A stretch of 64,000 nucleotides of DNA from Caenorhabditis remanei (taxonomy: Eukaryota; Nematoda; Chromadorea; Rhabditida; Rhabditidae), in assembly GCF_010183535.1 (NCBI RefSeq), contig NC_071330.1, positions 15,977,717-16,041,716 of the forward strand, given 5' to 3'. Each line of letters opens with the position of its first letter. Position 1 is the stretch's first letter. The notes beneath the pieces were generated by a model. That model saw only the letters and a program-made list of their open reading frames with translations. It was not told the DNA's origin and made no database searches. This document shows positions 11,571-20,885 of the stretch, one piece after another. The position numbers and the translations under genes are program-made.

Positions 11571-12330
11571 TTTTTTGTTATGAAAAGAACATATACAGCC
11601 AGTATATGAAAGTTGTATATAACTTTTACAGTAAAGATTTCGTAGATCAAAAGGGTCAAGTAGTTGCCGGTGGGCATTCTCGCCGAATCCAACACCCCAT
11701 TCTTACGGTACACGCACACACTCGCAACGACGCTCCGCTATCCCGCCACGTGGCTAAGCCCATCTCCACGCAAGATTAACAGTTCTTTTTAGTTCTTACT
11801 TTTTAAGGTAATTTCACCCGTTTTCGTTTGTTTTCTGTGCTGGTTTACTAATATTCTCTTGTACTTTTACTGTTTTGTTCTTGGATAAGAATAAATTAGT
11901 AGTTTCAAGTATAAAATCTCGTTGTGTTCGTCAAAAAGGCCACTGAATCCGTAACCACCGGATAATTAAGTAACTATCTGCACCAATCTTTTGTCACTGT
12001 TCCCACCGCTACGATTCTATCATAATTGATGATTGAGTTGCAACTTTGACGGTGTTCAAAAATTAAAATTCCACAAAAACCGTGTCAGAAGCTGATGGCA
12101 GCTTACAATAAGAGTTTTGTCCGCAGCTTCATATCAAAAACTCAAAAAATACTGTAAGTGCATTTTTTGAAGAAGAGAATATGAAATCCGAATTTCTAAA
12201 AGGGAATTGACTTTCCGTGTGCCTTGAGAATTCTCTATAAATTTGCACCCCAATTGTTTCGAATTTGCTCTTCTGAATGATAATAATCAAAAAATGCAAA
12301 ACTCCCGAAAAAAAGAATACTACTAAAGAA
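11571..12330. other. Spacer, no gene seen
   Basis: A moderately GC-rich tail follows the tRNA-like sequence (about 11650-11780), with GCCGGTGGGCATTCTCGCCG, which may be the body of the same element. The rest is AT-rich without coherent exons. Confidence 0.35.
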
Positions 12331-13500
12331 GTGATGGTGATTTGTGAATAAGGAACTTTGTTGTGGCACGGTTACCTTCAAAAATTTAAATGCTAGGATG
12401 AGGATTCATTAAAAAATTATCATAGTGTGCCATATTTAGATGACGGAGGTGGCATCGCCGCTAATCAGTCCAAAATCGAAAATTGATATTTCAATTATCC
12501 CTTCCTGTCCGAAAAAAGCAAAGTTACCAAATTTCTGTTCTTTCTGAAAGACTCTTTTAAAATAGTTCCGGTCAATTTAGGATAAAAATCACTGAGAACA
12601 TTTGTGAGTTCCTATTAGAAAAATAGGGATTATGTTACGGAACGGACTGCTCAGAGTCAACAAAAACTACTTATAAAAGAAGAAGAATTTCATACAATAT
12701 AAAAAGTAAAAGAGAAAGGAACCGGGAAACCCTTTTTTCTCTGTTAGGTATCATGTTCGGGGTTAGCATTAGATCGCGCCTAATCGATGACGTTTTCAGC
12801 GACGCTATGGGTTTGTTGAAACTTATAGTTTTATTTCGCCAAACGAGGAGGGAGGAGGGAGGCGGCATCGCCGCCGATCAGTTAAAAAAATTGATATCTG
12901 AATTATTACTCGCTTTTTAGGGAGGTTCAAAAACCGCTCATTCTAAATACCATATTCTATAAGGATAGAAAAAGTCATTGAGAAATTTCACAATTGTGCT
13001 CTGCCGGAACGGACTGCTCAACTAACGAAATTACCAACAAGATGCTGAAATAAATGGAAGAATGCTACTCAAGTAGTGATGGTGGTTTGTGAATAAGCAA
13101 CTTTGTCGTTGGCTACCTAAAAAAATGAATTCTAGAATGAGAGTTTGTTAAAACACCGTCTTAGTCAGCCATATTCCGAGAAGGAGAGGCGGCATCGCCG
13201 CCGATCTGGAAAAAAATAAAAACTCATATCGGTATGATCACTCGCCTTTTGGGGAGGGGAGAGAGAAGAGTTATCAAGTTCACGTTCTTTTGTAAGACTG
13301 TTTCGAAATAAGGAAAACATAGGAAGAAAGTTCAAATTCGAAAATTCAAAAACAGCTCATTCTAAATTCCTTATTCTATCAGGATAGAAAAAGTCATTGA
13401 GAAAGTTTGTAGAATTTGAGTCTGAAAAGGAGAGATTTTATAATTGTGCTTTGTCGGAACGGACTGTTCCAGCTAAGAAGCGCCGCAGGCGCTGTAAAAC
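12331..13500. repeat. Degenerate local repeats with GGCATCGCCGCYGATC core
   Basis: A motif GGCATCGCCGCYRATC occurs at about 12450, 12864 and 13190. A motif CGGAACGGACTGYTC occurs at about 12640, 13003 and 13455. GTGAATAAG...AACTTTGT occurs at about 12345 and 13089. The order suggests diverged partial tandem copies of several hundred bp. No coding frame of note. Confidence 0.55.
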
Positions 13501-13554
13501 TGAGAAGGGTGGTGTAGGGAAGGAGGTTTAGTCGCCGTTAGGCGACGTAAACCG

Positions 13555-14190
13555 ACTGGTGTATTCTAATCAATACATTCATACGATGGAGTATGAGATG
13601 AGAATAAATGAATGGGTAAGGGCGAGAGAGAGATAGAGATAGAAGGAGGAGAAATGACTGTCGGGCGGTTGGTCACAGCGTAATTATGACGTTGTCACTT
13701 GAGGAGTCATCTGCTCGTCACTCACTTCTGACAATAAGTGTTCAAATATGTTGGACGCATTCTCAGATAACATAGTTATCATAAATTTTGTTTTTTCTCA
13801 CAAAATTGGAACCGAATCGAATGTAATATTTAGTATTGCCTTAGGTTCACTACAATTTTCGACCACTTCCTTTTCATGTTGTTTACGACTTTAATATATA
13901 TAATTGACATTTATCGCAAGTGAACCCAGATGGTGTCACTTAAAAATATGTGACGGTTGGTAGGTAGGCTAATGAGGTAGTCTGTGCAGGTAGAGATGGA
14001 GAAAGAGAGAGAAGAGACGCAAGAAAGCCAATGAACGTGCTAATGCTCTCTAGTTGACCTCCACCCAAACCATAAAAACGATTGTGTAATCTTGATGAAG
14101 ACGGATCACTCTTAGACAGTCTTCTGTTTACATACCACTCTTATGTGATTGGAGCCTAGCCGACCTGCCACAAAAAATTATGCCACTGTT
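13555..14190. repeat. Orphan copy of family-1 upstream region
   Basis: The part 13560-13780 matches 15885-16076, directly upstream of gene B (GTTGGTCACAGCGTAATTAT, AAATATGTTGGACGCAT). The part 13930-14190 matches the block at 18000-18240. The pieces are in the same order, but no family-1 gene follows to the left, so this looks like a duplicated 5' flank whose gene was lost. Confidence 0.6.
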
Positions 14191-14343
14191 CCCCAATTTT
14201 CCTTTTTCCATTGAAAAACATGGAGTTTGTCTGTGAATTCATCTTCACATCGAAGGAATTTTTGAAATTCGGTCTGAAATCCGCTGGCCCAGAAATTCGA
14301 ACTGGGCCGTATGTTCGTTTGTTCATTTCCGTGAAGTTCATTA

Positions 14344-14468
14344 TCATATCGAAAAAAAAAGCTTAATTCGATCCAGTCCCCCGCTGAGAACGAGCGGCGG
14401 AACAGTTTGGCCATTTCTCTCAGAGACGCCAGCTATTTCTTCACGTGGGGCAACAACCTTGCCGAACT
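14344..14468 (-). pseudogene. Orphan exon-like segment
   Basis: After an acceptor-like TTTCAAACAG the minus strand reads 41 codons or so: FGKVVAPREEIAGVSERNGQ then TVPPLVLSGGLDRIKLFFSI, ending in TGA. The composition is exon-like, but no upstream exons join to it. I do not recognise it. It could be the last exon of a gene whose rest was lost. Confidence 0.3.
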
Positions 14469-14847
14469 CTGTTTGAAAAAAACACTAAAATTAATTGAAA
14501 AAACCTAATTTTTGAACCAGAATTTTTTATATAGATGTCTGCAATATGAAAACATCAGAACAGATCTTATAATACACCATTTGAATCAACGAATTAGGGA
14601 AAAACCCTGGTAAACGCGTCAAAGGCACGCCAGACTGTCGATTTGTGTGTTTCAAAAAATAACTAATTTTTTTCTCAATTTTTCACCGAAAATGTGAACA
14701 ATAATTGTTAATTTTTATAATTCTAAGTCAAAATTTCAAAAAAATTTGAAAGATTTGAGTTTTGGCGCCAATTTATCAATCTCGCGTTACAGGCACGCCA
14801 GATCCTGTCTTTCTGTGTGTCTGTTTGTCCAGATGTCTGAAAAGTTA
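14469..14847. other. Spacer 3' of gene B
   Basis: Contains two copies of a motif GGCACGCCAGA (about 14622 and 14793) that is also frequent at 40-42.5 kb. No gene seen. Confidence 0.4.
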
Positions 14848-14874
14848 TTTATTCCAAGAAAGCATATATTTATT
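14848..14874 (-). terminator. Poly(A) signals for gene B
   Basis: Minus-strand AATAAA at 14869-14874 and 14848-14853, within 90 nt of the gene B stop codon. Confidence 0.45.
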
Positions 14875-14935
14875 ATAACAAATATTTAAAAAAAAACAAA
14901 GCAATATTTTTAAAATTCGAACAAAAATTACATTT

Positions 14936-15876
14936 TTAAGGGTACTCTTCATAATAAATTCCGGGTTCTTGGAATGAGACGAATCGTATTTTGCGAGGAT
15001 ATACATTTTCGCTTTCCTCGTTTTCGTATTCATTTGCTTCCTGTCGTCTCCAAGCATTCATTAGTCTTCTACATTTTTTCTCTTTTTCCCAGTGCCTTCT
15101 TACCAACTCCTTGGGAGTCAGATATACAAATAGTGTCGCATTTCCATGGATTACGGTGATTAACTCGATCAAAAAGAAATAGAAGAAGACGATGTAGTAG
15201 AAGTACATAAAGAGGAAACACTGAAATTTAGAATTTTTGGAAATTTTTCAAAAAAAAAAACTCACAAAATCCTCTATGAAACTGATAAAAAATCCTCTAT
15301 GAAACTGATATCCGATAATTGTTCCATAAAACATCCACTTCAATATTTTTGTGCTATTAGACTTCTCATAGTTGTAGACATATTTTAGAGCGGATTTAAA
15401 CAAAAATAGAAAATAGAACAAGCCGGCGAGAATGTGCCAGAAAAATCCGTATAACGCAGCGATCTGGAAAATTCAAATTTTCTAGTGACTACGTCATAAC
15501 GACTTACCGTACTACTCGCCAACTCCAAAACCCAAAGATGTGCGAAAAAAATAAAAGTGAGGAATAGAATTCCAGAATATCCGAATATCAAGTTCAATCT
15601 GTCAGATTTTGAAATTATTCTTTCTTTCTCTACCGTTTTCCCGAAATATTCGAATACTCTAGCAATTAACTTAATAATTAACTTAATAATAGCTAGAATT
15701 ACAGCTAAAACTGCAGTGACTTTCAGCAAATACCAAATAATTTCAGATTCTCCTTCTGAAATTGGATGCAGTTTGTATTCATTAAGTAGAAAGGGGAGGA
15801 ATCCAAAAACTTCTAATGAGCATATAAAGTAGCCGAGGAGAGCGGTGGTACACAAGCCATTATATTCGATTATCAT
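14936..15876 (-). CDS. Gene B: family-1 multi-pass membrane protein, 3 exons
   Basis: Paralogue of gene A; function unknown. Exons are 15508-15876, 15266-15463 and 14936-15220, all phase 0, 283 aa. The first ATG (15876) starts MIIEYNGLCTTALLGYF; the frame is open further upstream without another ATG. Exon 3 has exactly the same length as in gene A (285 nt), with MYFYYI, FFYFFLIELITVIHG and a tail KIRFVSFQEPGIYYEEYP parallel to KIRVVTFYQDGIYTEQF in gene A. Hydrophobic segments match gene A. Exon 2 is 24 nt longer than in gene A because a 23-bp tandem copy (TATCAGTTTCATAGAGGA plus Ts) lies at its 3' end next to the donor; it adds FISFIEDF and keeps the frame. Upstream lies the shared 15885-16076 block, then a mariner-type insertion. 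Confidence 0.72.
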
Positions 15877-15884
15877 AGTTATGA

Positions 15885-16076
15885 ATTCCAATCAATACAT
15901 ACAATGGAGAATGAGATGAGAATAAATGGATGGGTACGGGCGAGTGAGAGAGAAGGAGGACGAGGTTGAGCGGTTGGTCACAGCGTAATTATGACGTTGT
16001 CATTTCAGCCATCTGCTCGTCACTCACTATTGACAGTAAGTGTTCAAATATGTTGGACGCATCCTCAGATAACATA
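15885..16076. repeat. Upstream block of gene B (copy of 13560-13780)
   Basis: Contains AGAATGAGATGAGAATAAAT, GTTGGTCACAGCGTAATTAT and AAATATGTTGGACGCAT. It is about 85-90 percent similar by eye to 13560-13780. It is cut at 16076 by a TA-flanked element. It probably carries the gene B promoter; this is inferred from position. Confidence 0.6.
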
Positions 16077-17001
16077 CAGGGTGGCTAATAAGTATACAAC
16101 GCCACTAATTCTTGGATATTCGGCGGGAAAACGCGTGAATCAACAAAAAAACTTTATGAATAGTTGGAATGTTCAAAATAGATTTAGTATACAAAAAGAA
16201 TTCGAAGTTCGATACTTTGGCTTTGATACAGGCCATCAGACGTGAGACGCCAAAATCGCCTGTGCGCCGCGTATCGGGCGTGATCTGGACTTATGATAAA
16301 CATTGTATTATTGAACCTTTTTCCAACCGTAAAAAGCAGAAACTTTTGTTATCAAAAGATGATAGTAGGTCCCCTTAACGTCACCAGGCCTATGACCACC
16401 TTTTTTCTCAAACTGTGTTGGCATGGGCCGCGGTGAAATCTTACGGTAGAACTTCGTTAGTTTTCATTGTAAAAAATGCGAAAATCAACTCGGGGTCTTC
16501 CAAAACTTGGTTTTGAAGGATCTTTTGTTCCTCTGTACAGCTCAAAAATCGACTGGACGCTTTTTCATTTTTCAACAAGATTGGGCTACCTCCCACAGTT
16601 CCAAATCAACAAAATTCATCATCTCTCTCATTTTCCTGGCTACTGGAACAACGACTTTAGGCCTTCCTCGTCGGCGGATCTGAGTCCGATGGATTGCATT
16701 GTATGGGAATATTTGGAGAGCATGTTATCAGGAATCTCCTACAACATGGACGTTGTTCTCAAGACCGTCCTTCAGAAGATATGAGACGAAGTCGACGTCG
16801 ACTACCTGCGGCGCACAGGCGATTTTGGCGTCTCACGTCTGATGGCCTGTATCAAAGCCAAAGTATCCAACTTCGAATTCTTTTTGTATACTAAATCTAT
16901 TTTGAACATTCCAACTATTCATAACGTTTTTTTGTTGATTCACGCGTTTTCCCGCCGAATATCCAAGAATTAGTGGCGTTGTATACTTATTAGCCACCCT
17001 G
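16077..17001 (+). mobile_element. Tc1/mariner-type element with 194-bp terminal inverted repeats
   Basis: Starts CAGGGTGGCTAATAAG and ends with its reverse complement, flanked on both sides by TA (16075-16076 and 17002-17003), the target duplication of Tc1/mariner elements. The inverted repeats 16077-16270 and 16808-17001 differ at only a few positions. The 925-bp length and the internal transposase remnant (16390-16800) show a non-autonomous, internally deleted and mutated copy. It is inserted in the upstream block of gene B; the uninterrupted version is at 13560-13780. Confidence 0.9.
16390..16800 (+). pseudogene. Broken DDE transposase remnant
   Basis: Frame-shifted fragments typical of a Tc1/mariner-superfamily catalytic core: LAWAAVKSYGRTSLVFI (about 16418-16468), FQQDWATSHSSKSTKFI (about 16568-16620, frame 2), then a switch of frame to HFPGYWNND and DLSPMDCIVWEYLES (about 16630-16720). 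An in-frame stop and a frameshift separate them. The N-terminal DNA-binding domain is missing. Not functional. Confidence 0.75.
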
Positions 17002-17003
17002 TA

Positions 17004-17999
17004 GTAGATTGTGGAACCGCACAAAAAATTCCGGAACGAAAAAAAAATCCCGGAACAAGAAAAAAATCCCGGAGCCAAAATTTTCATTCTATTATTTAAA
17101 TTTTTGCGGAGATATAATTTTTATTTTAAATACATGATAAACAATACAACTATATTCCGGAAAACATAATCATTGTCTTTTGTTTTTGGATTGTTTTGAT
17201 TTTCTAGATTTTTAAGGAGTTTTTGTGGTTTTCGGAGCTTTAGTTGTTACGAGGAAGTTTTATGGAGGTTTGGTGGAAACCTGCCCTCAACCCTAAGGAT
17301 GTTTCACTGACTGTTATCTGTGTATTGTGATCTGAAAGAGGCACACAAAAAGAGATCGATAAATCTTTTATTGTTCACTTTCCCATAACCGGTCCAGAAG
17401 AACTCCTTCCCAGACGGCTCATTCCAGTGTTGTAGGTCAAATGGTTGTAACTTTCAGGAGTTTCATGTCCAGAATGATGAGTTGTCAAACAGTGAAGTTG
17501 TTGAAATTCTTTGGAGTTTCAGCTGAAGTTTCTTGTCTGCTTTCTCCTATTAGGAGGGTTTGACATCTTGGCTCCTTAATCCTAGAATCGTTGACTTCTT
17601 GTTGATGAATCCGGTTAATCCAACATCAGGTCGAGCTGAGGGACTGATGTTCCTGGCTTCTTCTCGTTGTCTAACTGATCCGTAACCTTACTGAAGATCG
17701 AGCGGGGGAAGTATATGACTTTTTCTTCCTGGCTTTCTTCAGTTGTTCGACGAATCCTTGAATCGTTGAGGCAAAAATGTGAATGGCGGATTGTCGTTGG
17801 GCTTATTTTTTATTTTTGTTCCGGCGTTCTAGAACAGTGCCGTCAATAGGCCCATAACTATAACTATCTTACTAAATATCTTACCCTCACTGCACTTGCC
17901 AGCTAATTCTGTGACCCGGTCTAATTAAAATCTCACTTAACTTCTGTTCTGAATGTAACGTGTCAGTGACTTGTTCCTTCGTTTCAAATAAAATTAAAT
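17004..17999. other. Spacer upstream of gene B, no clear gene
   Basis: Starts with a short tandem of a CCGGAAC/CCGGAGC motif (about 17030-17070). On the minus strand, about 17635-17760 reads VIYFPRSIFSKVTDQLDNEK, exon-like but isolated. Otherwise featureless. Confidence 0.3.
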
Positions 18000-18240
18000 A
18001 ATTCAGAGGTGAGGAAAGAGAGATACCCAGAGAAGACTATAAACGTGCTAATGCTCTAGCTGACCTCTTTTCTCTTCAATGGATGCCCCTAAGACACCCC
18101 CCCCCCCCCACAAGGCATAAAAAAGGTTGTGTAATATCTTGAGACGGATCACCCTCTCCCTCTCGGACCGTCATTAGTCTACATACCTCTTTTATGTTAT
18201 TGGAGTCTAGCCTACCTGCCTCAAAAATTATGACACTAAA
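18000..18240. repeat. Duplicated upstream block (copy near 18 kb)
   Basis: Carries ACCCAGAGAAGAC, ACGTGCTAATGCTCT, CGGACCGTCATTAGTCTACA and GAGTCTAGCCTACCTGCC, in the same order as 1384-1700 and 13990-14180. Includes a C run at about 18098-18110. Confidence 0.6.
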
Positions 18241-18266
18241 CATACTGTATTATTCTTATACATGTA

Positions 18267-18495
18267 GTACCGGACAAAAAGGCATAAACTTTAACTTTTT
18301 CAGTTGAAAATGTCCAACTTTGTGAGTGCGTCATGGTAAAACTAACTGTCCCACAAAATAACTTTTTATATAGTCACAGATCAAAAGTAGAACTCCATTT
18401 TTGTAGTTGACAACTTTTTGTACGGATACGCACTTTAAAAGTTGGACATTTTCAACAGAAAAAGGCAAAATTTGATTGTTTTTTGTCCGGTATTG
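18267..18495. mobile_element. Mariner-type MITE (GTACCGGACAAAAA family)
   Basis: Inverted ends TACCGGACAAAAA and TTTTTGTCCGGTA, flanked by TA. The internal motif AAAACTAACTGTCCCACAAA is shared with copies at 24988, 33275 and 47608. No coding capacity. Confidence 0.7.
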
Positions 18496-18783
18496 TATTA
18501 CCCAACCGCCGGTGGCTAACCACTCGCTCAAAGTCCGGCCCGTGGACGAAACTTATCCTTTCCGGCTGCTTTTTTAATATGTTAATTCCCTGGAAGTTCT
18601 AAGAGATTTATACCATACCACATTAGGCTCCGCCCCCTCTGACCTACCGAGACGATCGATTGAAGTTGAAACGTGAAAATTTTTCTTTCGAAAGATATAA
18701 TTAAAATCTCTTCAGAAATGAATAGCCAGCCTCATTTTGTGCATTTTATAAAATACAAACTTTTTGTAGATATAGACAGTATT
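18496..18783. repeat. Flank shared with 24950-24990
   Basis: The sequence GCCACCGGCGGTTGG/its complement next to the MITE also occurs in reverse orientation beside the 24988 copy, so the two MITE copies moved with flanking DNA or lie in a larger repeat. The rest of the spacer holds nothing recognisable. Confidence 0.45.
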
Positions 18784-20885
18784 GAAAATTGAATAAGGAT
18801 ACTAATGAGAATTGCATAAGGATACTAATGAGAATTGCATAAGGAAACTAATGAGAATTGCATAAGGATACTAATGAGAATTGCATAAGGATACTAATGA
18901 GAATTGCATAAGGATACTAATGAGAATTGCATAAGGAAACTAATGAGAATTGCATAAGGATACCAATGAGAATTGCATAAGGATACTAATGAGAATTGCA
19001 TAAGGAAACTAATGAGAATTGCATAAGGAAACTAATGAGAATTGCATAAGGATACTAATGAAAATTGCATAAGGATACCAATGAGAATTGCATAAGGATA
19101 CTAATGAGAATTGCATAAGGATACCAATGAGAATTGCATAAGGATACTAATGAGAATTGCATAAGGAAACTAATGAGAATTGCATAAGGATACTAATGAG
19201 AATTGCATAAGGATACTAATGAGAATTGCATAAGGAAACTAATGAGAATTGCATAAGGATACTAATGAGAATTGCATAAGGATACCAATGAGAATTGCAT
19301 AAGGATACTAATGAGAATTGCATAAGGATACTAATGAGAATTGCATAAGGATACTAATGAGAATTGCATAAGGATACTAATGAGAATTGCATAAGGATAC
19401 CAATGAGAATTGCATAAGGAAACTAATGAGAATTGCATAAGGAAACTAATGAGAATTGCATAAGGATACCAATGAGAATTGCATAAGGATACTAATGAGA
19501 ATTGCATAAGGATACTAATGAGAATTGCATAAGGATACTAATGAGAATTGCATAAGGATACTAATGAGAATTGCATAAGGATACTAATGAGAATTGCATA
19601 AGGATACTAATGAGAATTGCATAAGGATACTAATGAGAATTGCATAAGGATACTAATGAGAATTGCATAAGGATACCAATGAGAATTGCATAAGGAAACT
19701 AATGAGAATTGCATAAGGAAACTAATGAGAATTGCATAAGGATACCAATGAGAATTGCATAAGGATACTAATGAGAATTGCATAAGGAAACTAATGAGAA
19801 TTGCATAAGGATACCAATGAGAATTGCATAAGGATACTAATGAGAATTGCATAAGGATACTAATGAGAATTGCATAAGGATACTAATGAGAATTGCATAA
19901 GGATACTAATGAGAATTGCATAAGGAAACTAATGAGAATTGCATAAGGATACCAATGAGAATTGCATAAGGATACTAATGAGAATTGCATAAGGATACTA
20001 ATGAGAATTGCATAAGGATACTAATGAGAATTGCATAAGGATACTAATGAGAATTGCATAAGGATACCAATGAGAATTGCATAAGGATACCAATGAGAAT
20101 TGCATAAGGAAACTAATGAGAATTGCATAAGGATACCAATGAGAATTGCATAAGGATACTAATGAGAATTGCATAAGGATACTAATGAGAATTGCATAAG
20201 GAAACTAATGAGAATTGCATAAGGATACCAATGAGAATTGCATAAGGAAACTAATGAGAATTGCATAAGGATACCAATGAGAATTGCATAAGGATACCAA
20301 TGAGAATTGCATAAGGATACCAATGAGAATTGCATAAGGAAACTAATGAGAATTGCATAAGGAAACTAATGAGAATTGCATAAGGATACTAATGAGAATT
20401 GCATAAGGATACTAATGAGAATTGCATAAGGAAACTAATGAGAATTGCATAAGGATACCAATGAGAATTGCATAAGGATACTAATGAGAATTGCATAAGG
20501 AAACTAATGAGAATTGCATAAGGATACCAATGAGAATTGCATAAGGAAACTAATGAGAATTGCATAAGGATACCAATGAGAATTGCATAAGGAAACTAAT
20601 GAGAATTGCATAAGGATACCAATGAGAATTGCATAAGGATACTAATGAGAATTGCATAAGGATACTAATGAGAATTGCATAAGGAAACTAATGAGAATTG
20701 CATAAGGATACCAATGAGAATTGCATAAGGATACTAATGAAAATTGCATAAGGAAACTAATGAGAATTGCATAAGGATACCAATGAGAATTGCATAAGGA
20801 TACCAATGAGAATTGCATAAGGAAACTAATGAGAATTGCATAAGGAAACTAATGAGAATTGCATAAGGATACTAGTGAGAATATT
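18784..20885. repeat. 23-bp minisatellite, about 91 copies
   Basis: Array of a 23-bp unit AAGGATACTAATGAGAATTG plus CAT. Units fall almost entirely into three versions at two sites: GGATACTA, GGAAACTA and GGATACCA; the fourth combination was not seen. The array abuts the stop codon of gene D on its right. The period is not divisible by three, so no frame is conserved. Confidence 0.95.

Noticed and set aside
16833..17087. Matching open frames in both ends of the mariner element (about 16.0-16.25 and 16.83-17.09 kb)
   Set aside because: They are the same inverted repeat read on opposite strands, not genes.
19607..19852. 81-codon repetitive frame (QFSLVSLCNSHWYP)
   Set aside because: A by-product of the 23-bp array (69 bp = 23 codons), with no conserved frame.
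2152..20885. CRISPR-like arrays
   Set aside because: Units are contiguous tandem repeats without unique spacers, in a eukaryotic context.
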